From the NCBI RefSeq assembly GCF_004342165.1, contig NZ_SMAL01000006.1, forward strand, positions 62,001 to 126,000: DNA of 64,000 bases. The letters are read 5' to 3'. The translations under genes were made by a program, and so were the position numbers. Positions 42,544-51,855 of this stretch are shown here, one piece after another (the first letter of the stretch is position 1; each line of letters begins with the position of its first letter). This stretch comes from Natranaerovirga pectinivora. GTDB taxonomy: Bacteria > Bacillota > Clostridia > Lachnospirales > DSM-24629. The notes below the pieces were generated by a model. That model saw only the letters and a list, made by a program, of their open reading frames with translations. It was not told where the DNA came from and ran no database searches.

Positions 42544-42593
42544 GAAAATCTAATCTCCAAATCCTTGTAAGCAAGTCTGTAGATTAGATTTTC
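42544..42593. repeat. B-type palindrome of the composite repeat
   Basis: A perfect 13-bp stem GAAAATCTAATCT/AGATTAGATTTTC (42544-42556 with 42581-42593) encloses the conserved centre CAAATCCTTGTAAGCAAG. The stem sequence differs from other copies but stays paired. It lies directly after the aminopeptidase stop and could act as a terminator. Confidence 0.75.
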
Positions 42594-42621
42594 ATAATTA
42601 AACAATATGAGGTGAAAACAA

Positions 42622-43584
42622 TTGATATTAGCAATTACCTTAAACCCATCATTATATAAAACAAGTATTGTAGATGGATTTAAATTAAATGATACAAATG
42701 AAGTAATAGATTATAGAATTGAATTTAATGATGGTCCCATACATACTGCGCATACTATAAAAACTTTACAGGGAGACCCTTTTTTAGTGGGTTTTGTAGG
42801 AGGACCTGGTGGTAGACATCTAAAAGGTTATTTAGAAAAGAGCAAAATAAAATCCGATTTTACATGGATGGACCAAGAGATAAAAACCATACACAAAATA
42901 ATTGATTCGATAAAAGGCATTGAAACAGTATTAGTTGATCAAGGCATTAGTATAGATGAAAAAGCCATAAAAAGTTTTTTTCAAAAAGTACAAAATCATA
43001 TTCAAGAAATTACGTTATTTATATTATCAGGAGAAATGCCTAATGGAATTGAAGAAGAAGATATAAATAGGTTAATATCCATAGCATTTGAAAAAAGAAA
43101 AAAAGTAATCTTGTCTTTAGAAGGCACTTATATCATCAATATACTTGAAAAAAATCCATATGGTGTGTTACTAGATAAAAAAAATCTTGACGCTTTAGGC
43201 ATTAGTACAGAAGATAAGGAAAAGATGTTAAGTGAATGTTATAGCCTATTAAAAACCAACAGAATCAAACACATGGCCATCTATCTTGATGATAAAGGGA
43301 TATATACATTGACAAAAAGTAAAATATGTTATGCATCCTATTCTCCACAATTAGAGTTTGATACAAATAACGATAAAGGTATAAAGGATTCTATATTAGG
43401 ATCTTTTGCATTAGGAATTGATAGAGGTTATGAGCAAGAAAAAATAGCCAGACAAATGTGTGCGGTAGAGATTGCTTCTAAAGTTGCTAATTATGAAGAG
43501 TTATGCCAAAGAAAAGAGATAGACAATTATGTTAAAAAAATAAAAGTAAAAGAATTAATGAGCAAATCAAAGGGCCTTAAATAG
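42622..43584 (+). CDS. PfkB/FruK-like sugar kinase family protein with altered active site
   Basis: This 320-aa protein has the ribokinase/1-phosphofructokinase fold; the opening ILAITLNPSLYKTSIVDGF aligns with FruK (TxTLNPAxDxT). Two key sites deviate. The substrate-contact Asp of NPAID is Tyr (NPSLYKT), and the GAGD anion-hole/catalytic motif reads GIKDS, keeping Asp but losing the Gly. It may have an altered substrate or be catalytically inactive. TTG 42622 follows GAGGTGAAAACAA. It stands alone, with no PTS or sugar genes adjacent. Confidence 0.8.
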   Translation: MILAITLNPSLYKTSIVDGFKLNDTNEVIDYRIEFNDGPIHTAHTIKTLQGDPFLVGFVGGPGGRHLKGYLEKSKIKSDFTWMDQEIKTIHKIIDSIKGIETVLVDQGISIDEKAIKSFFQKVQNHIQEITLFILSGEMPNGIEEEDINRLISIAFEKRKKVILSLEGTYIINILEKNPYGVLLDKKNLDALGISTEDKEKMLSECYSLLKTNRIKHMAIYLDDKGIYTLTKSKICYASYSPQLEFDTNNDKGIKDSILGSFALGIDRGYEQEKIARQMCAVEIASKVANYEELCQRKEIDNYVKKIKVKELMSKSKGLK

Positions 43585-43812
43585 GTTAGAATAAAAAATA
43601 TCGCATGAAATCTATAGATGTGACTTCAATATACAAAAATAGTAATGCATATTCATATAATAAGTCGAAAATGTAAAAAACAAAAAGAAACCTGCGATAA
43701 TAAAACCTTTTAATCCTGAAGTATATCCATTATAATTTTCTATAGACAAGGAACTTTTCGCATTAATGTGAAGAAGTCACTTTTTCTTGTGGATAATAGA
43801 CGGAGGGGTAAA

Positions 43813-44127
43813 ATGTATTCAATGTACTTAGAAGGTTCTAAAAAAATTGCTTTAGAAAAGGACAAGAAATTAGAAATTGAGTATTATATTACTGAGAACA
43901 ATCAATATATAGCAGAACAGTTAATTAATGTGTATGGTATAAAAATAATCAATAAAATTTATGATAAAGGTAATATTTATTATGAAGTAGAAAGTGTTAA
44001 AAAGATATCTTATTCAAAAGATCTCATACAACGATTGCTTTCAAAACTTATAAATCATTTGGTTACACCTGTTTGTATGATTGAAATTATTGATGAACTA
44101 ATAAGTGAAATGGAAGAAGCTAACTAG
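43813..44127 (+). CDS. Conserved small protein, possibly DUF6514 family
   Basis: This 104-aa soluble protein has no signal peptide. The pattern VYGIKIINK followed by a C-terminal helix with LLSKLINHLVTPVCMIEIIDELI resembles a Clostridia family that I recall as DUF6514. The frame opens at 43768, but CGGAGGGGTAAA immediately before ATG 43813 fixes the start. No function is known. It is preceded by about 228 bp of AT-rich sequence with no gene and is followed by a terminator. Confidence 0.72.
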   Translation: MYSMYLEGSKKIALEKDKKLEIEYYITENNQYIAEQLINVYGIKIINKIYDKGNIYYEVESVKKISYSKDLIQRLLSKLINHLVTPVCMIEIIDELISEMEEAN

Positions 44128-44153
44128 TGATAAATTGTTACTAGTTTTTTTTT
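44122..44153 (+). terminator. Intrinsic terminator
   Basis: AACTAGT/ACTAGTT stem (44122-44128 with 44140-44146) and nine T residues, starting within the stop region of the small gene. Confidence 0.75.
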
Positions 44154-44263
44154 GTGAAAAATTACTGATGCAGTTAAGGTAAGAGAAAGATCCTGGTTCT
44201 TATCTTGATGTAACAATACAACTATATTATAATTATAGCATTAAAGAAATTAAGGTGAATAAA

Positions 44264-44920
44264 ATGAAGATTAAAAGGTATAAAACTATCATTAAACAAT
44301 CTGCTGGAGAATTAATTGAGAAAAAATCTAGATTTATAGCCCATGTATTTCCAATAGAATCAGAAGAACAAGCAGTAGAATATATAGAGATAATACGTAA
44401 AAAACATAATAATGCCAATCATAATGTATATGCCTATGTTATAGGAATTAATAATGAAATACAAAGATACAGCGATGATGGTGAACCAAGTGGCACAGCA
44501 GGACTACCAATACTTGATGTGTTAAAGGGAGAAGAAATAAAAAACACATTAATAATTGTTACAAGGTATTTTGGGGGGACATTACTAGGAACAGGAGGAT
44601 TGGTAAGGGCTTATTCTCATTGTGCAAAAGAGGGATTAAACCAAGGAGAAGTAGTTGAAAAAGTACTTTGTCAAAAAGCATTCATTCAAGTAGATTATAC
44701 ATTATCGGGTAAGCTAGAGTATTTTATTAATGAGCAAGTTGGTATTCATCTAGTGGATACACAATATACAAATGAAGTTAGGTATACGTTGGTTGTAGAA
44801 GATCAATTTATAAATATATTAGAGAAAAAGATAAAAGAAATCTCAAGTGGAAAAGTAGGGATAGACCTTGATGAAATATGTTATTTTACCATTAATAATG
44901 GTAGAGTAATCAATATGTAA
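44264..44920 (+). CDS. YigZ/IMPACT family protein
   Basis: This 218-aa protein has the UPF0029/IMPACT N-terminal domain: KKSRFIAHVFPIESEEQA, HNVYAYVIG, and the signature RYSDDGEPSGTAGLPILDVL (about 70-89). A C-terminal DUF1949 domain follows. Members are linked to translation control or nucleic-acid binding, but no enzymatic role is established. GTG 44255 lies within the AAGGTGA site, so ATG 44264 is the likely start. It is monocistronic, between a terminator and the chemoreceptor gene. Confidence 0.93.
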   Translation: MKIKRYKTIIKQSAGELIEKKSRFIAHVFPIESEEQAVEYIEIIRKKHNNANHNVYAYVIGINNEIQRYSDDGEPSGTAGLPILDVLKGEEIKNTLIIVTRYFGGTLLGTGGLVRAYSHCAKEGLNQGEVVEKVLCQKAFIQVDYTLSGKLEYFINEQVGIHLVDTQYTNEVRYTLVVEDQFINILEKKIKEISSGKVGIDLDEICYFTINNGRVINM

Positions 44921-44950
44921 TTATGTAAAAATATGTGAAAATTAACCATA

Positions 44951-44966
44951 TTCATAATTAGTTCAT
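44951..44966 (+). promoter_or_regulatory. TTCAT direct repeat upstream of the chemoreceptor gene
   Basis: TTCAT at 44951-44955 and 44962-44966, an 11-bp period. The same arrangement is seen before the response-regulator and RND-exporter genes. It may be an OmpR/PhoB-type regulator site. Confidence 0.35.
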
Positions 44967-45026
44967 ATATAAGGACTATAGTAATATAGTAAAAGAGACT
45001 TATAAGAGACATAGGGAGATGATTGT

Positions 45027-46754
45027 TTGAAAAGTATAAAGTTAAAATTAATTGCAATTACTAATTTTATATTGGTTGGAAGTATAATAGCAATAAGTAT
45101 TGTGGCTATTATCACATTAGGTACTGGTATGAGTGATGTATTAGATCATCTTTATGAAAATACTTTATCTACAAAAATGAATGCATATAGTAGGATATTG
45201 AATTATGAGTATGGACCATTACAATTAAGAAATGGTAACTTTATTAATGAGTCAGGACAAGAAATAATAATATCCCAAGATTTTATAAGTGAAGTTGGAA
45301 AGGATTTGGGCATAACAGCCACAGTTTTTATTAGAGAGAATGATGACTTTAAACGTGTAGCATCTAATGTAAAAGATCAAGAAGGAAATGTTGCCATTAA
45401 TACATATTTAGGAAAAGATCATCCGGCTTACTCTTTGATAAAGGGTGGAGACTCTTACCTAGGACAAGCCAATCTGTTTGGAACCAGCTATTATACAATA
45501 TACCAACCCATATTCCATAATAATGAAGTAATAGGGATTCAATACTTAGGTCTTTCAACAGAAGAAGCTATTGCAACAATAGCATCTACTGCAGCCAATA
45601 ATGAAAATAAATTAATTCAAACGGCCATAATGGTTGTTTTAATAGGGATATTAATTATGTACCTGTATAGTAGAAAAATATCCAATCAAATAATAGAGTT
45701 ATCTAAATTTGGTAAAAAGTTAGCACAAGGAGATTTAACAGAAGAACTTATAATAAATGAAAAAGAAAAAGATGAATTGGCTCAATTAAAAAATGCTTTT
45801 TTACAAATTAAAAATAACTTAAGAAGTATGATTAATGAAATCCAAGAATCTGCGGTAAGTGTCTCAAATTTCACAGGTACAATAAAAGATATAATGTCTC
45901 AAACATCTTTATCAACTGATGAAGTTGCAAAGACGATGGAGCAAATAACGAGTAGTATACAAGAACAGGCGAAAGATACTCAAGATGCTTCTCAAAGTGT
46001 TATTGAATTAGGGGAGAGTATTGCAGACAGTGGTAAGAAGATGAGTAAACTTCAAAGAGTCTCAGAAGCAATAAGAAAAAGAACAAAAAACGGGAATGAA
46101 ATTGTTGAGACTCTTTCAGAAAAAACAGATGCTAATGAAGGTGCAATTAATACTATTGTAGAAACCATAGAAATGACAAAAGTAAGTTCAGAAAAAATAA
46201 GTGAGGTAACAAAAGTAATAAATTCAATAGCAAATCAAACAAATCTTTTAGCGTTAAATGCTGCAATAGAAGCGGCAAGAGCAGGTGAAAATGGTAGAGG
46301 GTTTGCAGTGGTGGCAAATGAAATACGTATTCTAGCGGAACAATCTACAAAATCAACAAAAGAAATTGATAATATGGTTAGCGAATTACAAAAAAATGTT
46401 GCTACCTCTGTTGAAACGATTAACAATGTTAAAGCGTTATTACTATCTCAAGTAAGTAGTGTTAAAGATACAAAAGTTATATATACTAAAATAAATAATG
46501 CCATTTCTGCAGCATTAACCTTAATCGTAGAGTTAAATGATTCTAGTTTGAAGATGGAAGGTAGTAGAATTAGGATTACTGAAATAGTACAAAATTTAAC
46601 GGCTATTGCAGAAGAAAATGCAGCAGGCACAGAAGAAACTTCAGCTTCTATTGAAGAGTTGTCTGCAACTATGAGTGAGATTTCTAAATCAAGTGAGGAT
46701 TTATTAGGCTTGGCTAACAAGTTAGAAAAATCAACAAAAAACTTTACAACATAA
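45027..46754 (+). CDS. Methyl-accepting chemotaxis protein with Cache sensor
   Basis: This 575-aa membrane chemoreceptor has the classical order. There is an N-terminal helix (about 8-32), an extracellular single-Cache domain (about 35-190; [24 protein letters not shown]), a second helix (about 198-215), HAMP (about 216-268), and the MCP signalling domain with tip [29 protein letters not shown]. The C-terminal [18 protein letters not shown] segment holds methylation sites. It signals to CheA/CheW. The ligand is probably a small carboxylate or amino acid, judged only from the Cache class. A GGGAGATGATTG site precedes the start codon. Confidence 0.94.
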   Translation: MKSIKLKLIAITNFILVGSIIAISIVAIITLGTGMSDVLDHLYENTLSTKMNAYSRILNYEYGPLQLRNGNFINESGQEIIISQDFISEVGKDLGITATVFIRENDDFKRVASNVKDQEGNVAINTYLGKDHPAYSLIKGGDSYLGQANLFGTSYYTIYQPIFHNNEVIGIQYLGLSTEEAIATIASTAANNENKLIQTAIMVVLIGILIMYLYSRKISNQIIELSKFGKKLAQGDLTEELIINEKEKDELAQLKNAFLQIKNNLRSMINEIQESAVSVSNFTGTIKDIMSQTSLSTDEVAKTMEQITSSIQEQAKDTQDASQSVIELGESIADSGKKMSKLQRVSEAIRKRTKNGNEIVETLSEKTDANEGAINTIVETIEMTKVSSEKISEVTKVINSIANQTNLLALNAAIEAARAGENGRGFAVVANEIRILAEQSTKSTKEIDNMVSELQKNVATSVETINNVKALLLSQVSSVKDTKVIYTKINNAISAALTLIVELNDSSLKMEGSRIRITEIVQNLTAIAEENAAGTEETSASIEELSATMSEISKSSEDLLGLANKLEKSTKNFTT

Positions 46755-46771
46755 AATGAACATTTAATGGG

Positions 46772-46802
46772 CCTGTTTATATTAGTATAAACAGGTTTTA
46801 AT
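46772..46802 (+). terminator. Intrinsic terminator of the chemoreceptor gene
   Basis: Perfect 10-bp stem CCTGTTTATA/TATAAACAGG, a TTAG loop and T-rich tail. Confidence 0.85.
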
Positions 46803-46869
46803 TTTATTGCTCTCATAGTTTTATTAGAAATAGAATAGAATATAATAAAACTTATAATAGGAAATTAAA

Positions 46870-47631
46870 ATGAAAAAAAGATATGTAAGTTTAATAACAA
46901 CCATAACATTTATTATAATATGTTCTTTTGTTACTATTAGACTAATAAATGAAAGAAAATTAGCAGAAACAGGATCAAAAGAAGCAAAGCTAGCCATTTA
47001 TAGTGTGAATACTGAAGAACAAAAAGTAGCGATTTCATTTGACGAGGGATGGGGTTTTGATCAAACGGAAGAAATACTAGATATATTAGATAAGCATGAT
47101 GCCACTGCCACTTTCTTTCTTGTTGGTGCGTGGGTAGAAACATATCCACAAAATGTAAAACTCATAGCAGAAAGAGGCCATGAACTAGGTAATCACACAG
47201 ATACCCATCAACGCCTTACTAAATTGAGCGAGGAAAAAATAAAAACAGAGATACTAGAAGTACATAACAAAGTAAAGGAAATAACAGGAGTAAATATGAG
47301 TTTGCTTAGACCACCTTTTGGGGACTATGATAAAAAAGTTGTTAATGCAGCAGATGCATGTGATTATTATACAGTAAAATGGAATGTGGATTCTTATGAT
47401 TGGAGAAATGAAGGTATAGAGCAAATTGTAAAATCAGTATTAGAAAGTGAATACCTTAGAAATGGCTCTATAATACTTTTTCACAACAACAGAAAATACA
47501 CAAAAGATGCATTAGACATTATTCTAACAGATTTAAAGGAACAAGGGTATGAAATAGTATCCATTTCAGAATTAATTTATCCAGAAGACTATTACCTTGA
47601 TGCAACAGGGCGACAATTTAAAAATAATTAA
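46870..47631 (+). CDS. Polysaccharide deacetylase, PdaB-like
   Basis: This 253-aa protein has an N-terminal signal anchor (about 6-26) and a NodB domain. The first motif is ISFDEGWG, resembling PdaB (FDISWG) rather than the FDDGP of active chitin deacetylases; Glu replaces the second metal-ligand Asp. Motif 2, ELGNHTDTH, is intact, and RPPFGDYD and VDSYDW follow. PdaB-like proteins are made in sporulation and support spore-wall maintenance. A weak AGGAAATT precedes the ATG. It acts outside the membrane. Confidence 0.9.
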   Translation: MKKRYVSLITTITFIIICSFVTIRLINERKLAETGSKEAKLAIYSVNTEEQKVAISFDEGWGFDQTEEILDILDKHDATATFFLVGAWVETYPQNVKLIAERGHELGNHTDTHQRLTKLSEEKIKTEILEVHNKVKEITGVNMSLLRPPFGDYDKKVVNAADACDYYTVKWNVDSYDWRNEGIEQIVKSVLESEYLRNGSIILFHNNRKYTKDALDIILTDLKEQGYEIVSISELIYPEDYYLDATGRQFKNN

Positions 47632-47830
47632 TATGAAAGCATGATTTTCAAACTTGCTTGCAAGGAATTGAAAATCATGCTTTCAACGAAGCTTGTGTCT
47701 CTTGGAAGCAAGAGGCATAGGCTGAGGTAATATGAAAGCATGATTTTCAAACTTGCTTGCAAGGAATTGAAAATCATGCTTTCAACGAAGCTTGTGTCTC
47801 TTGGGAAGCAAGAGGCATAGGCAGAGTTAA
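47632..47830. repeat. Two tandem copies of the composite palindromic repeat
   Basis: Units 47632-47730 and 47731-47830 are nearly identical (99 and 100 bp). Each has a B palindrome (GAAAGCATGATTTTCAA ... TTGAAAATCATGCTTTC) and an A palindrome (CAACGAAGCTTGTGTCTCTTGG ... split before AAGCAAGAGGCATAGG). They start at the stop of the deacetylase gene. Confidence 0.92.
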
Positions 47831-47835
47831 GACCA

Positions 47836-47870
47836 AGGTCTTATTCCTAAGGAGTAAGACCTATTTTAAT
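47836..47870 (+). terminator. Intrinsic terminator between repeat units
   Basis: A 12-bp stem AGGTCTTATTCC/GGAGTAAGACCT (one wobble), a TAA loop and ATTTTAATTT tail. Confidence 0.7.
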
Positions 47871-47944
47871 TTCTAAGAGCCACAAGATTTCTTAGAAAGT
47901 ATTAATTTCAAATCCTTTAAAGCAAGTTTTAAATTAATACTTTT
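47870..47944. repeat. Inverted composite repeat, diverged copy
   Basis: A' (47870-47899) is followed by B' (47898-47944). Its stem AGTATTAATTT/AAATTAATACT differs completely from the adjacent copies but is fully paired around CAAATCCTTTAAAGCAAG. This is an example of compensatory change. Confidence 0.75.
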
Positions 47945-47958
47945 TTATAATAAAAAAA

Positions 47959-48018
47959 TTGACAAGAAAATAAATATACTATATGATAGTCATATACCCC
48001 CCCTATATGGGGTGTATA
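47959..48018 (+). promoter_or_regulatory. Copper-operon promoter with CsoR-type operator
   Basis: TTGACA (47959-47964), 17 bp, TATGAT (47982-47987). A GC-rich dyad in AT-rich DNA follows immediately at 47993-48018 (TATACCCC ... GGGGTGTATA). It matches the CsoR operator style. CsoR encoded at 50769-51026 should repress here when copper is low. Confidence 0.85.
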
Positions 48019-48035
48019 TGGAGGAGGTTGTGAAC

Positions 48036-48194
48036 ATGTTCAATATATTTAAAACACATAAGAAAAGAAAAACACTACTAATTCAGTGTATGTGCAATTA
48101 TTCAATAGCAATTAATATTAACTCAGTAAAAGTAAATGTGAATAGAAGTGTGGACATTATAGAACAAATTCAAAGAATAGGTTATATTGTTTAG
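48036..48194 (+). CDS. 52-aa HMA-like small protein (possible minimal or degenerate copper chaperone)
   Basis: A short protein (MFNIFKTHKKRKTLLIQCMCNYS...) ends in SVDIIEQIQRIGYIV. That end resembles the last helix and strand of heavy-metal-associated domains (I-x-x-I-x-x-x-GY-x-V). The metal loop is Cys-Met-Cys instead of the GMxCxxC of CopZ and is shorter. GGAGGAGG at 48020-48027 selects ATG 48036 over the upstream GTG inside the operator. It is the first gene of the copper operon, 38 bp before copA. It is either a minimal chaperone or a decayed copZ. Confidence 0.65.
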   Translation: MFNIFKTHKKRKTLLIQCMCNYSIAININSVKVNVNRSVDIIEQIQRIGYIV

Positions 48195-48232
48195 AAATGC
48201 ATTTAGAAAAGAGATTGAAAGGAGATAATAAA

Positions 48233-50689
48233 ATGGCAAATAAAAACCTAGATTTTAAGATAAAAGGCATGTCCTGTGCCAGTTGTGCAATGAATATTGA
48301 AAAAAACCTTCAGAAAAAAGAGGGGGTAATAGAAGTAAGTATTAATTTTGCTTCGGAAAAAGCACATTTAACAATTGATAGCAACACAGACACTGATGCT
48401 ATTATAAAACAAATAAATAATCTTGGATATGAAGCAAGTCTGGAAGAAGAGAAAGTTGATAAGGTTACATTAAAGGTGGTGGGGATGTCTTGCACTGCTT
48501 GTGCCAATAGAATAGAAAAGTCACTAAATAAACTAGATGGTGTTATAGCAGCAAATGTCAACTTTGCCGCAGAAAAAGTGACTATAGAATATAAAGCAAC
48601 AAGCATCAGATTATTTGATATTAAAAATACAGTTACTAAATTGGGTTTTGAGGTGGTAGAAGAAGATCCACAAGAAGAAATTGATGAAGATGAAGTAAAA
48701 ATGAAAAAATCCAAAAAAAGAATGGTGAATTCACTAACGTTGTCATTAACTGTAATGGGACTTATGATGATTCATATGTTTGTAGTGAAAATTCCAGGAT
48801 ATTTAATTATTGCAACACTTTTAGCATTTCCTAATATATTTATTGTGGGATTACCTGTTCATAAAGCAAGTATAAAAGCTATAAAAAATAAAAGTCCTAA
48901 TATGGATGTATTGGTAAGTTTAGGATCGGCACCACCTTTTTTAATAGGGTTATTAGGTTTCTTTATGCCTGTAACCACCTTCTTAGAAATGGCAACGATG
49001 ATAATGTCATTCCATATTTTAGGTAAATATTTAGAAGTTAGAGCTAAGGGAAGAGCTTCCTTAGCTATTAAAAAACTAGTACAAATGGGAGCAAAAACAG
49101 CAAAAATACTTATAAATGGTGAAGAAGTAGAAGTGTCAGTAAAAGAATTATCTGTTGGTGATATAATGGTAATTCGCCCTGGAGAGAAAATACCAACGGA
49201 TGGAACAGTTGTTGATGGTAGGAGTTTAGTAGATGAATCAATGGCAACAGGTGAAGCCATCCCAGTAAAAAGAGAAAAGGGGGACAATGTTATTGGTGCC
49301 ACCATTAACAAACAGGGGTTGCTAAAAGTAGAAGTAACAAAAATTGGTAAAGATACATTTTTATCCCAGGTCATCAAGTTAGTAGAAGAGTGCCAAGGAA
49401 CAAAAGTACCTATTCAAGAATTTGCAGATAGAATAACAGGGTATTTTGTACCTATTATACTGATTGTAACCCTATTAACATTTATCTCATTTAACATATT
49501 TCCTAACTTTCATTTGAGTATCATTGAATGGGGCGCAAGGTATTTACCTTGGGTGAACCCTAATTTAGATCCTCTAACATTATCTTTTATAACAGCAACA
49601 GCAGTATTGGTTATTGCTTGCCCTTGCGCTCTTGGGCTAGGAACGCCAACGGCATTAATGGTAGGAACAGGTATTGGTGCAGAAAAGGGTATACTAATTA
49701 GAAATGGTGAAGCTGTTCAAACTTTTAAAGATGTTAAGGTTATAGCATTTGATAAAACAGGAACTATCACAAAAGGTAAGCCTGAAGTGACAGACATAAT
49801 CGTAGTAAACAATACTAATGAAAAAAACTTAATGTATATTGCAGCCACAATTGAAAAAGCTTCAGAACATCCTTTAGCAAATGCAATTGTTGAGGATGCT
49901 ATAAATAAAGGCATTGTTCTTGGTGATGTTAAGGACTTTGAGGCAATTGTAGGTAAAGGTGTTTTTGGCACTATAAATAGTGAAAAAGTATTCATTGGTA
50001 ATCGAAAACTGATGGATGATAATAAAATTAGTTTTAGTGATTATGAAAATAGCTTAATTAAATTAGAAGAAGAAGCCAAAACAGCTATGTTAATAGCAAA
50101 AGAAGACAAACTATTAGGTATTATAGCAGTGGCAGATCCTATAAAAGAAGATTCTGCTATGGCAATTGCAGAATTAGAAAAAATGGGTATTAAAACGGCT
50201 ATGATAACAGGTGATAATAAAAGAACGGCTATGGCAATAGGTAAAAAAGTAGGTATTAGCCATGTTATTTCAGAAGTTCTTCCAGACGGAAAAGTAGATG
50301 AAGTGGTTAGGCTACAAAAAGAATTTAATACAGTAGCTATGGTTGGAGATGGAATAAACGATGCACCTGCTCTTAAACAAGCTAATGTAGGTATTGCGAT
50401 TGGTACTGGAACAGATATAGCAATAGAAGCAGCAGATGTTACTTTAGTAAAAGGTGAGTTAAGTGGTATTGTCACTGCTATAAAATTATCTAAGGCAACA
50501 TTTAGAAAAATTAAAGAAAACTATTTCTGGGCGTGGTTCTACAATGCCATAGCAATACCTATTGCAATGATTGGCTTATTACATCCACTAATTGGTGCTT
50601 CAGCTATGTCAATAAGCTCATTAAATGTGGTATATAACTCTCTAAGATTAAAAAAGGTAGATATTGAACCGAGTTATAAAACAAAGTGA
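48233..50689 (+). CDS. copA: Copper-exporting P1B-type ATPase
   Basis: CopA pumps Cu(I) out of the cytoplasm. The 818-aa protein has two N-terminal HMA domains (GMSCASC with Cys15/Cys18, and GMSCTAC near residue 83) and eight membrane helices. The A-domain has TGEAIPV, the transport motif is Cys463-Pro-Cys465 in IACPCALGLGTPTAL, the phosphorylation site is DKTGT (Asp507), and GDGINDAPAL forms the hinge. The frame opens at 48197, but AAAGGAGAT fixes ATG 48233. It lies between the HMA-like small protein and csoR in a copper-responsive operon. Confidence 0.96.
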   Translation: MANKNLDFKIKGMSCASCAMNIEKNLQKKEGVIEVSINFASEKAHLTIDSNTDTDAIIKQINNLGYEASLEEEKVDKVTLKVVGMSCTACANRIEKSLNKLDGVIAANVNFAAEKVTIEYKATSIRLFDIKNTVTKLGFEVVEEDPQEEIDEDEVKMKKSKKRMVNSLTLSLTVMGLMMIHMFVVKIPGYLIIATLLAFPNIFIVGLPVHKASIKAIKNKSPNMDVLVSLGSAPPFLIGLLGFFMPVTTFLEMATMIMSFHILGKYLEVRAKGRASLAIKKLVQMGAKTAKILINGEEVEVSVKELSVGDIMVIRPGEKIPTDGTVVDGRSLVDESMATGEAIPVKREKGDNVIGATINKQGLLKVEVTKIGKDTFLSQVIKLVEECQGTKVPIQEFADRITGYFVPIILIVTLLTFISFNIFPNFHLSIIEWGARYLPWVNPNLDPLTLSFITATAVLVIACPCALGLGTPTALMVGTGIGAEKGILIRNGEAVQTFKDVKVIAFDKTGTITKGKPEVTDIIVVNNTNEKNLMYIAATIEKASEHPLANAIVEDAINKGIVLGDVKDFEAIVGKGVFGTINSEKVFIGNRKLMDDNKISFSDYENSLIKLEEEAKTAMLIAKEDKLLGIIAVADPIKEDSAMAIAELEKMGIKTAMITGDNKRTAMAIGKKVGISHVISEVLPDGKVDEVVRLQKEFNTVAMVGDGINDAPALKQANVGIAIGTGTDIAIEAADVTLVKGELSGIVTAIKLSKATFRKIKENYFWAWFYNAIAIPIAMIGLLHPLIGASAMSISSLNVVYNSLRLKKVDIEPSYKTK

Positions 50690-50768
50690 TTACACACTAA
50701 GTCAAGAACTTAATATGTGGTAGAATAGAGCTTTTTCTAGTAAATAGATAATAGGAGTGTATTATGGT

Positions 50769-51026
50769 ATGGATCATAAAAAAAACATTAATTTATTAAA
50801 AACGGCAAGAGGACAATTAGATGGTATTATAAAAATGATAGAAGATGAAAGATATTGTGTGGATATCTCAAAACAAATATTAGCCGTTCAAGCCCTTCTT
50901 AAGAAAAGCAACCTTGAAATATTAAACAATCATATGAAAGGATGCCTAAAGGAAGCTATTAGAGAAGGTAATGGAGATGAAAAGATAGAAGAGATTGTTA
51001 TGATACTAGATAAATATATAAAATAG
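50769..51026 (+). CDS. csoR: Copper-sensing repressor CsoR
   Basis: This 85-aa all-helical DUF156/CsoR protein has the Cu(I)-binding set Cys30, His55 and Cys59, with the spacing of known CsoR proteins (25 and 4). Copper binding releases it from DNA. The GTG at 50757 overlaps the ribosome-binding site (AGGAG 50753-50757), so ATG 50769 (MDHKKNINLLKTARGQLDGI) is preferred. It probably binds the dyad at 47993-48018. It lies 79 bp after copA and may be co-transcribed or have its own promoter. Confidence 0.93.
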   Translation: MDHKKNINLLKTARGQLDGIIKMIEDERYCVDISKQILAVQALLKKSNLEILNNHMKGCLKEAIREGNGDEKIEEIVMILDKYIK

Positions 51027-51034
51027 GATGAATT

Positions 51035-51074
51035 GGAGCTGTTGCAAATCTAACAGCTCCATAATTGTTTTTCC
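51035..51074 (+). terminator. Intrinsic terminator of csoR
   Basis: Perfect 9-bp stem GGAGCTGTT/AACAGCTCC (51035-51043 with 51052-51060), 8-nt loop, then a T-run after ATAATTG. Confidence 0.75.
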
Positions 51075-51141
51075 AGAACAAAAGTTTTAATGTTTGGTTA
51101 ATGGTGGTATAATAAGTAAAAAATATATTGGAGGGAATACT

Positions 51142-51780
51142 GTGAAAGTTATAGCATTTAATGGAAGTCCCAAATCTATAGGAAATACTTATCAAGGAAT
51201 AAAACTTGTAATGGATGAACTTGAAAAAGAAGGTATAGAAACGGAAATCATCCATATAGGGAATGAATTGATAAGAGGATGCACTGCCTGTAGTCAATGT
51301 ATAAAAAACAAGGATGAAAAGTGTGCTATTAAAGAAGATAATATTGTTAATGAATGTATTCAAAAAGCAAAAGAGGCAGATGGAATTATATTAGGTTCGC
51401 CTACGTACTACTCAGCTATAGCAGGAACTATGAAATCCTTTCTTGATAGACTTTTTTATGTGGCAGGAGTGAATGGTAATTTATTCAGACATAAAGTTGG
51501 TGCATCAGTTGTTGCTGTAAGACGTTCAGGAGGAATACCAACCTTTAATCAATTGAACAATTATATAAATTATTCTGAAATGATTATGCCTAATTCGAAT
51601 TATTGGAATGTCATACATGGGGCACGCCCGGGAGAAGTTTTGCAAGATGAAGAAGGTGTTCAAATTATGCAAGTATTAGGACAAAACATGGCTTGGTTAT
51701 TAAAAGCCGTTGAACATAGTAAAGGGAATATACAAGGGCCAGAAAAAGAAAAGAAGATATTTACAAATTTTATACGTTAA
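51142..51780 (+). CDS. NADPH-dependent FMN reductase/flavodoxin-like iron-sulfur flavoprotein
   Basis: This 212-aa flavodoxin-fold protein has the FMN phosphate loop FNGSPKSIGNTYQG (about 6-19). A CxxCxxC-type cluster follows, with GCTACSQCIKNKDEKCAI (about 49-66), as in iron-sulfur flavoproteins and related NAD(P)H-dependent reductases. SPTYYSAIAGTMKSFLDRLF is the second FMN contact. It probably transfers electrons to small acceptors such as quinones. TTGGAGGGAATA precedes GTG 51142, which is preferred over the frame opening at 51094. It is monocistronic. Confidence 0.9.
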   Translation: MKVIAFNGSPKSIGNTYQGIKLVMDELEKEGIETEIIHIGNELIRGCTACSQCIKNKDEKCAIKEDNIVNECIQKAKEADGIILGSPTYYSAIAGTMKSFLDRLFYVAGVNGNLFRHKVGASVVAVRRSGGIPTFNQLNNYINYSEMIMPNSNYWNVIHGARPGEVLQDEEGVQIMQVLGQNMAWLLKAVEHSKGNIQGPEKEKKIFTNFIR

Positions 51781-51817
51781 AAAATACAGCAGTCAGAAAA
51801 GACTGCTGTATTTTTTT
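51781..51817 (+). terminator. Intrinsic terminator
   Basis: A perfect 14-bp stem (51781-51794 with 51801-51814), AGAAAA loop and T-run. Confidence 0.9.
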
Positions 51818-51855
51818 AAACAACTCATCTTATGCCCTTATTAACATATGACACA

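Noticed and set aside
47632-47944. Possible CRISPR array
   Set aside because: The tandem units are nearly identical along their full length with no unique spacers, and the same units occur singly elsewhere. No cas genes are present.
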